A stretch of 64,000 nucleotides of DNA from Haloprofundus salinisoli (GTDB lineage: Archaea > Halobacteriota > Halobacteria > Halobacteriales > Haloferacaceae): assembly GCF_020097815.1 (NCBI RefSeq), contig NZ_CP083663.1:1674001-1738000 (forward strand), read 5' to 3'. The notes beneath the pieces were generated by a model. The model worked only from the letters and a program-made list of their open reading frames with translations. It ran no database searches and had not been told where the DNA came from. Of the stretch, positions 26,165-34,927 are shown piece by piece. The translations under genes and the position numbers were made by a program. How positions within the stretch are numbered: position 1 is the stretch's first letter; each line of letters opens with the position of its first letter.

Positions 26165-26433
26165 CCTACACCGACCCAACACGACCCGATCAGGACACGA
26201 GAACCGACCGCCGAACCCCGCAGACGACGATTCGAACCACCCGAACGCGACCCGCCGAAACCGAAGAGGAGGCCCCGCTGGTCCCCTTCATCCAGACGGG
26301 CGAACCCACCGAGACGCACCGCGAGTTCCGGACCGAACTGACGAGTCTGAAGCGCCAGATCACGCGCCTCGAACGCGCGCTGGACCGTCAGGGGCGACCG
26401 ACCGAGACGCGCCGACCGGAGGGGCGCCGATGA
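26161..26433 (+). CDS. 90-residue hypothetical protein coupled to aceA
   Basis: A small basic protein. Residues 1-38 are dominated by Thr, Arg, Asp and Pro; residues 42-60 contain '[19 protein letters not shown]'; residues 60-80 form a short amphipathic coiled coil '[16 protein letters not shown]'. No family is recognised. Both ends overlap neighbours by 4 nt (ATGA), with the 29-codon frame before it and aceA after it, so translation of aceA is likely coupled to it. It may be a small regulator or a partner of isocitrate lyase; neither is shown. Confidence 0.6.
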   Translation: MTYTDPTRPDQDTRTDRRTPQTTIRTTRTRPAETEEEAPLVPFIQTGEPTETHREFRTELTSLKRQITRLERALDRQGRPTETRRPEGRR

Positions 26434-27476
26434 GCGAGACCGAGGAGACGTCCACCGGCGACGCCATCACGACCCGACCCATCGACAACCCGATGGGTCG
26501 AGAGTTCCGTCGGAAACTGGATGAACAGCCGTACGTGTTCGCGCCCGGGCTCTACCACGCGCTCGACGCCCGCCTCGCCGAGATGACCGGCCACGACGCC
26601 GCCTACATGAGCGGCTACTCCACCGTCCTCGGGCAGTTCGGCTTCCCCGATTTGGAGATGGTGTCGATGACCGAGATGGTCGAGAACGCGAAGCGAATCG
26701 TCGACGCCTGCAACATCCCGGTCGTCGCCGACTGCGACACCGGCTATGGAGGTGTTCACAACGTCCGTCGCGCGGTCCGCGAGTACGAGAAAGCCGGCGT
26801 CGCCGCCATCCACATCGAGGACCAGACGACGCCGAAGCGCTGCGGCCACATCGCGGGCAAGCAGATCGTCTCGCGCGAGGCGGCCCGCGCGCGCTTCGAG
26901 GCCGCCGTCGACGCCAAGCAATCAGAGGACACGGTCGTCATCGCCCGGACCGACGCCTACGGCTCCGCCAACGGCGACTGGGAGGAACACCTCGAACGCG
27001 GGCGCATCTACGCCGACGCCGGCGTCGACATCGTCTGGCCGGAGATGCCCGACCCCAGCCGCGAGGACGCGGTTCGCTACGCCGAGGAGATTCACGAGAC
27101 CCACCCCGACCTGACGCTGGCGTTCAACTACTCGTCGTCGTTCGCGTGGTCCGAGGAAGCGGACCCCCTGACGTTCGCCGACCTCGGCGACCTCGGCTAC
27201 GGCTACATCTTCATCACGCTGTTCGGCCTCCACTCGGGCGCACACGCCGTCTACGAGGATTTCCAGAAGTTGGCCGAAGACGGCGAAGAGGCGCAGTTCG
27301 ACCTCGAATCGCGCTACCTCGGTCACCCGACCGAGTCCCACCACGAGCTCTCGTTCGTCGACCGGTACCAGGAGACCGAGATGCGCTTCGACGCCGAGGC
27401 TCGGTCGCGCATCGAGGAGTCCGCGGGCTACAGCGAGGACCAGACCGACCCCATCGGGACGGAGGGAGGCGATTAG
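26430..27476 (+). CDS. aceA: Isocitrate lyase
   Basis: The 348-residue enzyme cleaves isocitrate to succinate and glyoxylate, the first step of the glyoxylate bypass. The active-site motif is KRCGH at residues 136-140 (Cys138), and the metal/phosphate-binding segment DCDTGYGG is at 101-108, typical of the ICL/PEP-mutase superfamily. It is the shorter haloarchaeal form. Its start overlaps the 90-residue ORF by 4 nt and its stop abuts the next gene's ATG, so the genes form a tight operon. Confidence 0.93.
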   Translation: MSETEETSTGDAITTRPIDNPMGREFRRKLDEQPYVFAPGLYHALDARLAEMTGHDAAYMSGYSTVLGQFGFPDLEMVSMTEMVENAKRIVDACNIPVVADCDTGYGGVHNVRRAVREYEKAGVAAIHIEDQTTPKRCGHIAGKQIVSREAARARFEAAVDAKQSEDTVVIARTDAYGSANGDWEEHLERGRIYADAGVDIVWPEMPDPSREDAVRYAEEIHETHPDLTLAFNYSSSFAWSEEADPLTFADLGDLGYGYIFITLFGLHSGAHAVYEDFQKLAEDGEEAQFDLESRYLGHPTESHHELSFVDRYQETEMRFDAEARSRIEESAGYSEDQTDPIGTEGGD

Positions 27477-28388
27477 ATGCCCGACGTCACGCTGCGCCGG
27501 AGCCAACTGGCGACGCCCGGCAGCGACCCGAAGATGATAGAGCGAGCGCCCGACTCGGGCGCGGACGAGGCGTTCTTGGACCTCGAAGACTCGGTCGCGC
27601 CGAACGAGAAGACTGACTCGCGGCGAAACGTCATCGAGGGCCTCATCGAGTACGACTGGAGCGAGACGCGTCCGTGCTTCCGGATGAACGGCGTCGACAC
27701 GCAGTGGTGGTACGACGACATCATCGAGGTGATCGGCGAAGCGGGCGAGTATCTCGACAGCATCATGGTGCCGATGGTTCACGACCCCGCGACGGTCAGA
27801 ACGGTCGAGAACCTGCTCACGCAGGTCGAAGCCAACAACGGCCTCCCCGAGGGCGAAATCGGGCTGCAGACCCAGATCGAGAGCGCCGAGGGGATGAACA
27901 ACGCGCCCGAAATCGCCGCTGCGAGCGACCGAATCGAGTCGTTGGTGTTCGGCCCCGGCGACTACACCGCCAGCGTCGGCGCGGCCGGTCTCACTATCGG
28001 CAGCGGCGCGGACTACCCGGGCCACTACTGGCACTACCAACTGGCGCGCCTCGCCCACGCCGCGAAGGCGCAGGGGCTACAGCTCATCGACGGCCCCTTC
28101 GCCGACATCGAGGATACTGAGGGCTTTAGAGACTCCTGCCGACAGGCGAGTCTGCTCGGCTGTGACGGCAAGTGGGCGATCCATCCGAGTCAGATCGAAC
28201 CCGCAAACGAGGTGTTCGCGCCCGACAGCGAGGAGGCAGAGAAGGCCCAGCACATCGTCGACGCCTACGAGACGGCGACCAGCGAGGGCCGCGGCGCGGT
28301 CTCGGTCGACGGCGAGATGGTCGACGAGGCGACGAACAAGATGGCGAAGAACGTCGTCGCCCGCGCCGAACAAGCGGACGTCCTGTAG
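27477..28388 (+). CDS. CitE-like HpcH/HpaI lyase, apparent malate synthase or malyl-CoA lyase
   Basis: The 303-residue protein is of the citrate-lyase beta-subunit fold: 'RSQLATPGSDPKMIERA' at the start, 'AFLDLEDSVAPNEK' near residue 40, 'QTQIESAEGMNNAPEIA' and 'LVFGPGDYTASVG' near 155. Members condense glyoxylate with acetyl-CoA or cleave malyl-type CoA esters. Next to isocitrate lyase it most likely supplies the malate-forming step of the bypass. It is not the longer, distinct haloarchaeal AceB-type malate synthase. The start follows the aceA stop directly, with a GGAGGGAGG ribosome-binding site inside the end of aceA. Confidence 0.82.
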   Translation: MPDVTLRRSQLATPGSDPKMIERAPDSGADEAFLDLEDSVAPNEKTDSRRNVIEGLIEYDWSETRPCFRMNGVDTQWWYDDIIEVIGEAGEYLDSIMVPMVHDPATVRTVENLLTQVEANNGLPEGEIGLQTQIESAEGMNNAPEIAAASDRIESLVFGPGDYTASVGAAGLTIGSGADYPGHYWHYQLARLAHAAKAQGLQLIDGPFADIEDTEGFRDSCRQASLLGCDGKWAIHPSQIEPANEVFAPDSEEAEKAQHIVDAYETATSEGRGAVSVDGEMVDEATNKMAKNVVARAEQADVL

Positions 28389-28503
28389 TCCGCTGACGCT
28401 CGAAAGTCGGCGATTCGGGGCCGTCGGCCGTTTTATGACGCCGCGGCCGTTTTTCGGTGACCCAAAGGCCCATTTACGCGCATCCCCATGGTTCGGATAG
28501 AAA

Positions 28504-29736
28504 ATGTCTCGGAGTCCGTCGCTCCCCGACCGCCCTCGGCTCGACCTCGACCCAGAGATGTCGGACGCCGAGCGACTTGATGCGATGCAGAAGCACTTCG
28601 CACGCATCGTCCAGGTCAACGAGGAGCTAGACGAGCGGTTAGCACAGGCAGACGACCGGATGGAAGACCTGCAGTCGGAGGTCGACCAACTGAAACGCCG
28701 CAACGACACCCTCAAGAAGGCGTCTCTGTACCTCGCGTCCGTCGAGGAGGTGACCGACGACGGCGTCGTCATCAAACAGCACGGCAACAACCAGGAGGTG
28801 CTGACCGAGGTGTCGCCGCAGCTGGAGAACCAGCTGGAGGCGGGCGACCGCGTCGCCATCAACGACTCCTTCGCCGTCCAGCGAATCCTCGACGACGAGA
28901 CCGACGCCCGCGCGCAGGCGATGGAGGTCGACGAGTCCCCCGACGTCACCTACGACGACATCGGCGGCATCGACGAGCAGATTCGGGAGGTCAAAGAGGC
29001 CGTCGAGGACCCGCTGGCCTCGCCGGAGCTGTTCGAGGAGGTCGGCGTCGAGCCGCCGTCGGGCGTCCTCCTCTACGGCCCGCCGGGCACCGGCAAGACG
29101 ATGCTCGCCAAGGCCGTCGCCAACCAGACCGACGCCACCTTCATCAAGATGGCCGGCTCCGAACTCGTCCAGAAGTTCATCGGCGAGGGGGCGCGACTCG
29201 TCCGCGATCTGTTCTCGCTGGCCGCCGAGCGCGAACCCGCGGTCATCTTCATCGACGAGATTGACGCCGTCGCCTCCAAGCGGACCGATTCGAAGACCTC
29301 CGGCGACGCCGAGGTCCAGCGGACGATGATGCAGCTGCTCAGCGAGATGGACGGCTTCGAGGAGCGCGGCGACATCCGCATCATCGCGGCGACGAACCGC
29401 TTCGACATGCTCGACGAGGCGATTCTGCGGCCGGGTCGGTTCGACCGCCTCATCGAGGTGCCCAAACCGAACGAGGAGGGCCGCCGGCGCATCCTCGACA
29501 TCCACACGAGTCGGATGAACGTCGCCGACGACGTCGACCTCGAGTCGCTCGCCGACGACCTCGATGGGCTCAGCGGCGCGGACATCGCCAGTCTCACCAC
29601 CGAGGCAGGCATGTTCGCCATCCGCGACGACCGCACCGAGGTCCGCATGGGGGACTTCGAGGACGCCCGCGAGAAACTCGCCGAGACCGACGACGACGGC
29701 GGTCCGGTCGGCGAGTTCACCGACTACCAGTACTGA
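28504..29736 (+). CDS. pan: Proteasome-activating nucleotidase (PAN)
   Basis: The 410-residue AAA ATPase unfolds proteins for the 20S proteasome. An N-terminal coiled coil (about 25-75) is followed by an OB domain (about 75-135) and the AAA core with Walker A GPPGTGKT at 192-199 and Walker B DEID at 251-254. The last residues YQY form the HbYX-type tail that docks into the proteasome and opens its gate. Length is typical of PAN. It is monocistronic; a GTTTTATG box lies about 70 nt upstream. Confidence 0.97.
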   Translation: MSRSPSLPDRPRLDLDPEMSDAERLDAMQKHFARIVQVNEELDERLAQADDRMEDLQSEVDQLKRRNDTLKKASLYLASVEEVTDDGVVIKQHGNNQEVLTEVSPQLENQLEAGDRVAINDSFAVQRILDDETDARAQAMEVDESPDVTYDDIGGIDEQIREVKEAVEDPLASPELFEEVGVEPPSGVLLYGPPGTGKTMLAKAVANQTDATFIKMAGSELVQKFIGEGARLVRDLFSLAAEREPAVIFIDEIDAVASKRTDSKTSGDAEVQRTMMQLLSEMDGFEERGDIRIIAATNRFDMLDEAILRPGRFDRLIEVPKPNEEGRRRILDIHTSRMNVADDVDLESLADDLDGLSGADIASLTTEAGMFAIRDDRTEVRMGDFEDAREKLAETDDDGGPVGEFTDYQY

Positions 29737-29790
29737 ACTCTCCGACCTGTTTTCGCAAGCGCTTACTTCCCGCCGCGTCGTCTTTCGGTA

Positions 29791-30264
29791 ATGAGCACGA
29801 TTCGCGTCGTGAGCGGCGTCGCCACGGGCCCGACGCCGATGTCGTCGTACGACGCCGCCCTCGCCGAAGCGAACATCCACAACTACAACCTCGTCGCCGT
29901 CTCCTCCGTCGTCCCCGCCGACGTCGACGTGGAGTACGTCGGCACCGCCCCCGACCTCGGCCCGGCCGGCGAACGGCTCACCGTCGTCGAGGCGCGCGCG
30001 ACTACCGCCGGGCCGGGTCGCGTCTCCGCGGGCCTGGGATGGACGACTGGACCCGGGCCGGGTCTGTTCTACGAGTCCGCGGGCGAGACCGATGCCGAGA
30101 CGGTCCGCGAGCGGGTGACGGCGGGCCTCGACGCCGGGCGCGACCTCCGCGAGTGGACGTTCGAGGAGGAACGTGTCGAAGTCGCGTCGACGGAGGCCGA
30201 CTCCGGCGAGTACACGACGGCGCTCGTGGTCGCCGCCTACGGGGACAGCGAGCCGATTCTGTAG
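29791..30264 (+). CDS. pdaD: Pyruvoyl-dependent arginine decarboxylase
   Basis: A 157-residue proenzyme that self-cleaves to give a pyruvoyl group and decarboxylates arginine to agmatine, the archaeal route to polyamines and agmatidine. The self-cleavage site is in 'LVAVSSVVP' with Ser38-Ser39, the correct place for the family. The N-terminal 'VSGVATGPTPMSSYDAAL' and the Gly-rich 'GWTTGPGPGLFYE' segment also match. It starts 54 nt after pan. Confidence 0.9.
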   Translation: MSTIRVVSGVATGPTPMSSYDAALAEANIHNYNLVAVSSVVPADVDVEYVGTAPDLGPAGERLTVVEARATTAGPGRVSAGLGWTTGPGPGLFYESAGETDAETVRERVTAGLDAGRDLREWTFEEERVEVASTEADSGEYTTALVVAAYGDSEPIL

Positions 30265-30324
30265 GTTTGCTCCTGCCGACGCCTTTTTAGTCGGATACCG
30301 CCTACAGAGTACGATTGAGTTAGT

Positions 30325-30708
30325 ATGAACGGAAACACCCCCTTCGCGGGCGTTCCGGACGCCGTCGACGCCGACCAGCCCGCCCTGTCGACGGATCTCA
30401 CCGGCGACCAGCGACAACAGCTCCGCCGAGCGGTCGCCAGCATCGTCGCGCAGACCCGCGAGTATCTCCCCGACGGCTACGCTATCGGCTCGGAACTCTC
30501 CTACGACTCGAACGGCCCGCGAGCGACCGTCGCCGTCCACCCCCCGGCGGGACACGCCGTCAGCGCCGGCTTCACCCCCGACACCGACGACCTCGAATCC
30601 GGTCTCGACGACGAGGACCGCCGCGAAGTCGCCCGCGGTCTCGCCGCCAGCGCCGCGATGCAGGTGATGGCCGCCGTCGGCGACGGCATGACGCCGACCG
30701 CGAGATAA
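30325..30708 (+). CDS. DUF5811 family haloarchaeal protein
   Basis: A 127-residue soluble protein beginning 'MNGNTPFAGVPDAVDADQP', with a helical region, a strand pair 'GYAIGSELSYDSNGPRATVAVHPPAGHAVSAGF' and a C-terminal amphipathic helix. This matches the haloarchaeal DUF5811 type. No function is known. It follows pdaD by 60 nt with a CTTTTTAG box between, so it probably has its own promoter. Confidence 0.78.
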   Translation: MNGNTPFAGVPDAVDADQPALSTDLTGDQRQQLRRAVASIVAQTREYLPDGYAIGSELSYDSNGPRATVAVHPPAGHAVSAGFTPDTDDLESGLDDEDRREVARGLAASAAMQVMAAVGDGMTPTAR

Positions 30709-30852
30709 CTCGCGCCCCCGTTTTCCGCGCGGAGCGTTGTCCGCCGACCGAGACCGTAAACCGCCGAGCGCGGTCGCTCTCGACCCGCAGTTCGCGTCGA
30801 AACGAGAGCGAACGACCGACTCGCTTCCGCCGTTCGTCGCTCGGCGGTCGGC

Positions 30853-31041
30853 TCACCGACCGGTCGAGTCGACCGGTGCCTCGACGAACATCCCGTAGCC
30901 CACCAGCGCGGCGGCGGGCAGCGCTCCGAGCGCCGCGCCGTGTGCCAGCGACAGCGGCGACGCCGCCCCGACGAGGAGACCCAGCAGAAGCAACGTCGGG
31001 ACGAGCGCCAACAGGAGGTCGTAGCGCGATATCGTATCCAT
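30853..31041 (-). CDS. Small two-helix membrane protein
   Basis: A 62-residue protein starting MDTISRYDLLLALVP with two transmembrane helices separated by a short Gly/Ser loop and ending in a short hydrophilic tail. This resembles small haloarchaeal membrane proteins found near DUF5811 or infB genes. The ATG at 31041 gives a natural start directly before the first helix. Function unknown. Confidence 0.65.
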   Translation of the reverse strand: MDTISRYDLLLALVPTLLLLGLLVGAASPLSLAHGAALGALPAAALVGYGMFVEAPVDSTGR

Positions 31042-31332
31042 GGAAACGGCGATACTACCAGTTCTGTCGATTCCTACACTCACTACTCACCACCTCACGC
31101 GACAATAACGGCATCTGACCACTAAAGTTTCACTTCACATTACACGCGCGTGACCAGTCGAGAAGTTACCCGTAACGTATCGCTCGATGAAGGGACGCTG
31201 CGGACGGTCGATCGGGGGAAATCGGACGGGTCGCGGTGAGCCGGACCGGACGCGACGATGCCCCGACCGCTCGGACCGGAGCGTCGTCCGCCGGTCGGAG
31301 CATCGCCTCTTTCCCGTTCGTCCGCCCGCGAC

Positions 31333-33135
31333 TCACTTCCCCCAGAACGGGTCGCGGCGGCGGTGTTTGTCGAGGTAGCCCTGCAGCGCCTCCAACTCGT
31401 CGCCCGGAATCTCGCTCGACAGCTCCTGTTCGAGAATCTTGGCGTGTTTCTCGGGGAGTTCGACCCACAGTTCGTCGCCTTCGTCTATCTGGCGGCCGAC
31501 CGTCGGTCCGTCGATGGCGACGCTGACGCGGTTGCCCGCGCGGACCTGTTTGACGTCCTCGCCCTGCTCTTGAATGCCCGAAAGTTGGCCGACGCGCGTC
31601 GGCTTGTCGCCGTCGAACTTGACGATGCGCATGTTGTTTTTCAGCGTCCCGGACATCACTTCGACGCCGACGACGGCGGGGTCGTTCTGGCGGAACACGT
31701 GGTCTTGGAGGATGCGGAAGCGCGCCGGGCGGACGATCTTGTCTAAGACGGTCTCCTGTTGGGCGCGCTTGCGCTCGTCGACGAACTCCTCGTACTCCTC
31801 GATGAGTTGGTAGATGACGTCGTCGTCGAACAGCCGCACGTCGCTGTGGTCGAGTTCGTCCTCGGCGTTCTGCAGCACGTCGACGCTGAACGCGAGGATG
31901 ACCTTGTGTTCGTCCTCGCGGGCGGTGCCGGCGACGGCGACGTCGCGCGGAGCCACGTCGCCGACTTCGGCGCGCAAAATGGGAATCTCGGCTTCCTTCA
32001 GGGCGTTTGCCATCGCCTCTAAACTCCCCAGGGTGTCGGCTTTCACGACGACGCCCTCCTCTTCGGTGCTGACCTCTATCTCGGCGAGTTCGGCCTGGAC
32101 GTCCTGAATCACGTCGTCGACGTCGCGGCTTCTGACGACGCGCACCGGCGCGCCCGCCATCGCCTCGTCGAGGTCTGGGGCGGCGATTTTCACACCCGCG
32201 GCGGCCTTCACTTCGTCGACGCGCTCGAATCGTTTCTCAGTGCGAATCTCGGCGAGGGGTTGCGGCTGCAACAGCGCGCGAATCTCGGTGATTATCGGGC
32301 CGTTCGTCCCGCCGACGACGATGGTGTCGCCCTCGCGGACGGTGCCGTCGTACAGCACCACGTCGAGCGTCGCGCCGAAGCCTCGCTCCTCTTTGACCTC
32401 GAGCACTGTCCCCGCGCCGGGACCGGCGATGTCGACGGCCATCTCGGCTTTCATGTAGCGCTGGGAGAGCCCCATCAGGACGGCCAGCAGGTCCGGAATC
32501 CCCTCGCCGGTCATCGCGGAGACGGGGATGACGCCGACGTTCTTCTGGAAGTTCTGGACGCGCCAGTAGAGGTCCGCCGACAGCCCCTCGTCAGAGAGTT
32601 GGCCGATGATCTCGTAGAGGTTGGTGTCGAGCATCTGCCGCGCCCGGTCGCTCTGCCCGTCGTACGACGGTTTGATGGGCGATCCCTCCTGGGGGTTCCA
32701 TCCGGGCGTCGTGTCGACTTTGTTGGCGGCGACGACGAACGGCGTCCCCGTCCGCTTGAGGATGTCGAGCGCCTCGACAGTCTGCGGTTGGAAGCCGTCG
32801 TTGACGTCGACGACGAGGATGGCGATGTCGGCGAGCGCACCGCCGCGCGAGCGGAGCGTCGAGAAGGAGTGGTGACCCGGCGTGTCGATGAAAAGGAGGC
32901 CGGGAAGGTCGAAGTCGTCGGGGTCGACGAGGCTGCCGGCCATCGACGACACGGTGTCCAGCGGCACCGCGGTGGCCCCGATGTGTTGGGTGATGGCCCC
33001 GGCCTCGCCCTCGCTGACGGCCGACCCCCGAACCTTGTCGAGGAGGCTGGTCTTTCCGTGGTCGACGTGGCCCAGAACGGCGACGATGGGTGTGCGAAGC
33101 GTCTCGGATTGTGGTGGCTGGTCCGTATCTGACAT
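31333..33135 (-). CDS. infB: Translation initiation factor IF-2 (aIF5B)
   Basis: The 600-residue GTPase promotes ribosomal subunit joining. The G domain carries GHVDHGKT at residues 22-29, 'DTPGHHSF' and 'NKVD', followed by the beta-barrel domains and the C-terminal helix-rich domain that contacts the ribosome. It lacks the long N-terminal extension of eukaryotes, as usual in archaea. It is divergent from the PRC-barrel-nob1 pair, linking initiation with small-subunit maturation. Confidence 0.97.
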   Translation of the reverse strand: MSDTDQPPQSETLRTPIVAVLGHVDHGKTSLLDKVRGSAVSEGEAGAITQHIGATAVPLDTVSSMAGSLVDPDDFDLPGLLFIDTPGHHSFSTLRSRGGALADIAILVVDVNDGFQPQTVEALDILKRTGTPFVVAANKVDTTPGWNPQEGSPIKPSYDGQSDRARQMLDTNLYEIIGQLSDEGLSADLYWRVQNFQKNVGVIPVSAMTGEGIPDLLAVLMGLSQRYMKAEMAVDIAGPGAGTVLEVKEERGFGATLDVVLYDGTVREGDTIVVGGTNGPIITEIRALLQPQPLAEIRTEKRFERVDEVKAAAGVKIAAPDLDEAMAGAPVRVVRSRDVDDVIQDVQAELAEIEVSTEEEGVVVKADTLGSLEAMANALKEAEIPILRAEVGDVAPRDVAVAGTAREDEHKVILAFSVDVLQNAEDELDHSDVRLFDDDVIYQLIEEYEEFVDERKRAQQETVLDKIVRPARFRILQDHVFRQNDPAVVGVEVMSGTLKNNMRIVKFDGDKPTRVGQLSGIQEQGEDVKQVRAGNRVSVAIDGPTVGRQIDEGDELWVELPEKHAKILEQELSSEIPGDELEALQGYLDKHRRRDPFWGK

Positions 33136-33314
33136 GAAGATCGCCCCGGAGAAGTTCTCTTATCCGTCGAATATCGGGGACCGAAGTTAAGTGTTTCAAC
33201 TCCGTCTGGTGCTGATTTCAGCGATAGCGAGACACACCAAAAAGGCACGTTCGACGCAGACGGAACGTTCTCCGCAGCGGGACCCGACAGACGTCCGTCA
33301 GACGACCCCGTGGC

Positions 33315-33320
33315 GTTTAT
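33315..33320 (+). promoter_or_regulatory. TATA box before the PRC-barrel gene
   Basis: GTTTAT lies 25-30 nt before the ATG at 33345, the leaderless spacing. Confidence 0.5.
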
Positions 33321-33344
33321 GTGACCGGACTCGAATAGGCGGCT

Positions 33345-33593
33345 ATGGCCGACATACTCGCCGAGAACCTCTCGGGTAAAGCCGTCATGGGTTCGGACGG
33401 AACCGAACTCGGCATGCTGTACAACATCACCATGAACCACAAGACCGGCGCACTCGCGGACCTCCTCGTCACGCCCGACGAGGAGGCGTTCAGTGTCGAC
33501 ATGGGGTCGTTCGACCGCGACGACGAGGGTCGCTTCCGAATCCCGGTCAGCCACGTCAAAGCCGTGAAAGACTACATCGTCGTCCAGCGTTAG
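33345..33593 (+). CDS. PRC-barrel domain protein
   Basis: An 82-residue protein that is a single PRC-barrel: 'LSGKAVMGSDGTELGMLYNITMNHKTGALADLLVTP' then 'RFRIPVSHVKAVKDYIVV'. In archaea these small barrels lie next to nob1 and are thought to help ribosome maturation, as the RimM PRC-barrel does in bacteria. It is 4 nt from nob1, so the two are cotranscribed. Confidence 0.92.
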   Translation: MADILAENLSGKAVMGSDGTELGMLYNITMNHKTGALADLLVTPDEEAFSVDMGSFDRDDEGRFRIPVSHVKAVKDYIVVQR

Positions 33594-33597
33594 GTAG

Positions 33598-34056
33598 ATG
33601 CAAGTTCTCGATTCTTCGGCGTTCATCCACGAGTACCACACCGACGAGCAGACCGCTTCGATTCCCGACGTGCAGGCGGAACTGGAGGGCGAACACGCCT
33701 TCCGCTTCGACGCGATGGAGGGCGCGGGCATGCACATCCACATCCCCGCGGAGGGGGCCGTCGAGACCATCGGCCGCGCCGCCACCGAAACCGGCGACGC
33801 CGACGTGCTCTCGGAGACCGACGTGCGCCTGCTCGCCACCTCCTTCGAACTCGACGCGACGCTCGTCACCGACGACTACGCGATGCAGAACGTCGCCGAA
33901 CATCTCGGCGTCTCGGTGAAGGTCATCGCCCGCGACGGCATCGAAGAGCAGCGCAACTGGCGGTTCCAGTGCGCCGGCTGTGGACGCGAGTTCGACGAGA
34001 AACACGACCGCTGTCCGATCTGCGGGTCTGACCTCACGCGAAAGAATCCGGCGTAA
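33598..34056 (+). CDS. nob1: rRNA maturation endonuclease NOB1
   Basis: The 152-residue protein has a PIN nuclease domain ('QVLDSSAFIHEY' with Asp4, then 'LSETDVRLLATSFEL' and 'TLVTDDYAMQNVA') and a C-terminal zinc ribbon with two Cys pairs ('CAGCGREF', 'CPICGSDL'). NOB1 makes the final cut at the 3' end of 16S rRNA. It follows the PRC-barrel gene by 4 nt with GTTAGGT just before the ATG. Confidence 0.95.
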   Translation: MQVLDSSAFIHEYHTDEQTASIPDVQAELEGEHAFRFDAMEGAGMHIHIPAEGAVETIGRAATETGDADVLSETDVRLLATSFELDATLVTDDYAMQNVAEHLGVSVKVIARDGIEEQRNWRFQCAGCGREFDEKHDRCPICGSDLTRKNPA

Positions 34057-34083
34057 GCCCGCCCTCTTTTTCGCTCGCTACCG

Positions 34084-34839
34084 TTACGCGCCCGGAATCA
34101 GACCGGTTGCGATAGCGTACTGGCCGAGGAACTGGTAGGAGTTGAACAGGCCGTGGATGACGGCGACCACGATCAGGTTCTCCGTCCGTTCGTAGAGGAG
34201 CGCGAGCACCGCCCCGAGGACGAAGATGACGGCGATGCTCGCGACTCTGCCGCCGCTGCTGCCGACGAGCGCCAGCCAGTGGGCGACGGCGAAGACGGCG
34301 CTGGCGACGACGACGGCGACGGTCTGCCCGTAGGTGCGGCGGAGTTTCTCCTGGACGATGCCGCGGAAGATGAGTTCCTCCATCGGCCCGACGAACAGCA
34401 TCGTCACGGGTACCATGTACAGGAAGTAGATGGGGTTCTGCTGGCCGGCCGTGATGACCTGGTTGGCCGCCACCTCGATGCCGAGCTGCTGGATGACGAA
34501 CGAGACGGCGACGAGCGCGGTGACCAAAATCACGAGACCGCCGACCATCCAGCCGAAGTCGCCGAGCGTCGGGACGCGCCAGCGGACGATGTGCCACTCG
34601 TTTCGTCGGGTCAGATAGAGGTAGGCGGCGATGCCGAAGCCGACGTACTGCAACGACGCGAGCGCGGCCCGTACCGCCGGCGTCTGCGTCGACACGCCGA
34701 GAAGTTGAAGCAACAGGACGCCGACGAGCGAGACGGCGATACCCACGGCGAACGCACCGGCGACGACGAAGACGACGTTCGCAGCGGCCTGTAGATGCGT
34801 CTGTGATTGCGAGGTCTGCGGGGATGGGTCTGACTGCAT
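34084..34839 (-). CDS. CPBP family intramembrane glutamic endopeptidase
   Basis: A 251-residue protein with about eight transmembrane segments. The catalytic signature 'GPMEELIFRGIVQ' (Glu-Glu-x4-Arg) is near residue 155, a His follows in 'FAVAHWLALVG', and another in 'VIHGLFN', making the Glu/His active site of ABI/Rce1-like proteases complete. In archaea these may process prenylated or membrane proteins. It converges on nob1. Confidence 0.9.
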   Translation of the reverse strand: MQSDPSPQTSQSQTHLQAAANVVFVVAGAFAVGIAVSLVGVLLLQLLGVSTQTPAVRAALASLQYVGFGIAAYLYLTRRNEWHIVRWRVPTLGDFGWMVGGLVILVTALVAVSFVIQQLGIEVAANQVITAGQQNPIYFLYMVPVTMLFVGPMEELIFRGIVQEKLRRTYGQTVAVVVASAVFAVAHWLALVGSSGGRVASIAVIFVLGAVLALLYERTENLIVVAVIHGLFNSYQFLGQYAIATGLIPGA

Positions 34840-34927
34840 CTGCTCGTCGTACGTACTCGCCGACGCCGAATAGATGCACCGGTCGGGTTCGCCGCCGCGG
34901 AGGCGGAGCGAAGACCGCCAGAGCCGA

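Noticed and set aside
28639-30555. 638-codon ORF opposite pan, pdaD and DUF5811
   Set aside because: It runs through three genes on the other strand; no motif and no start signal.
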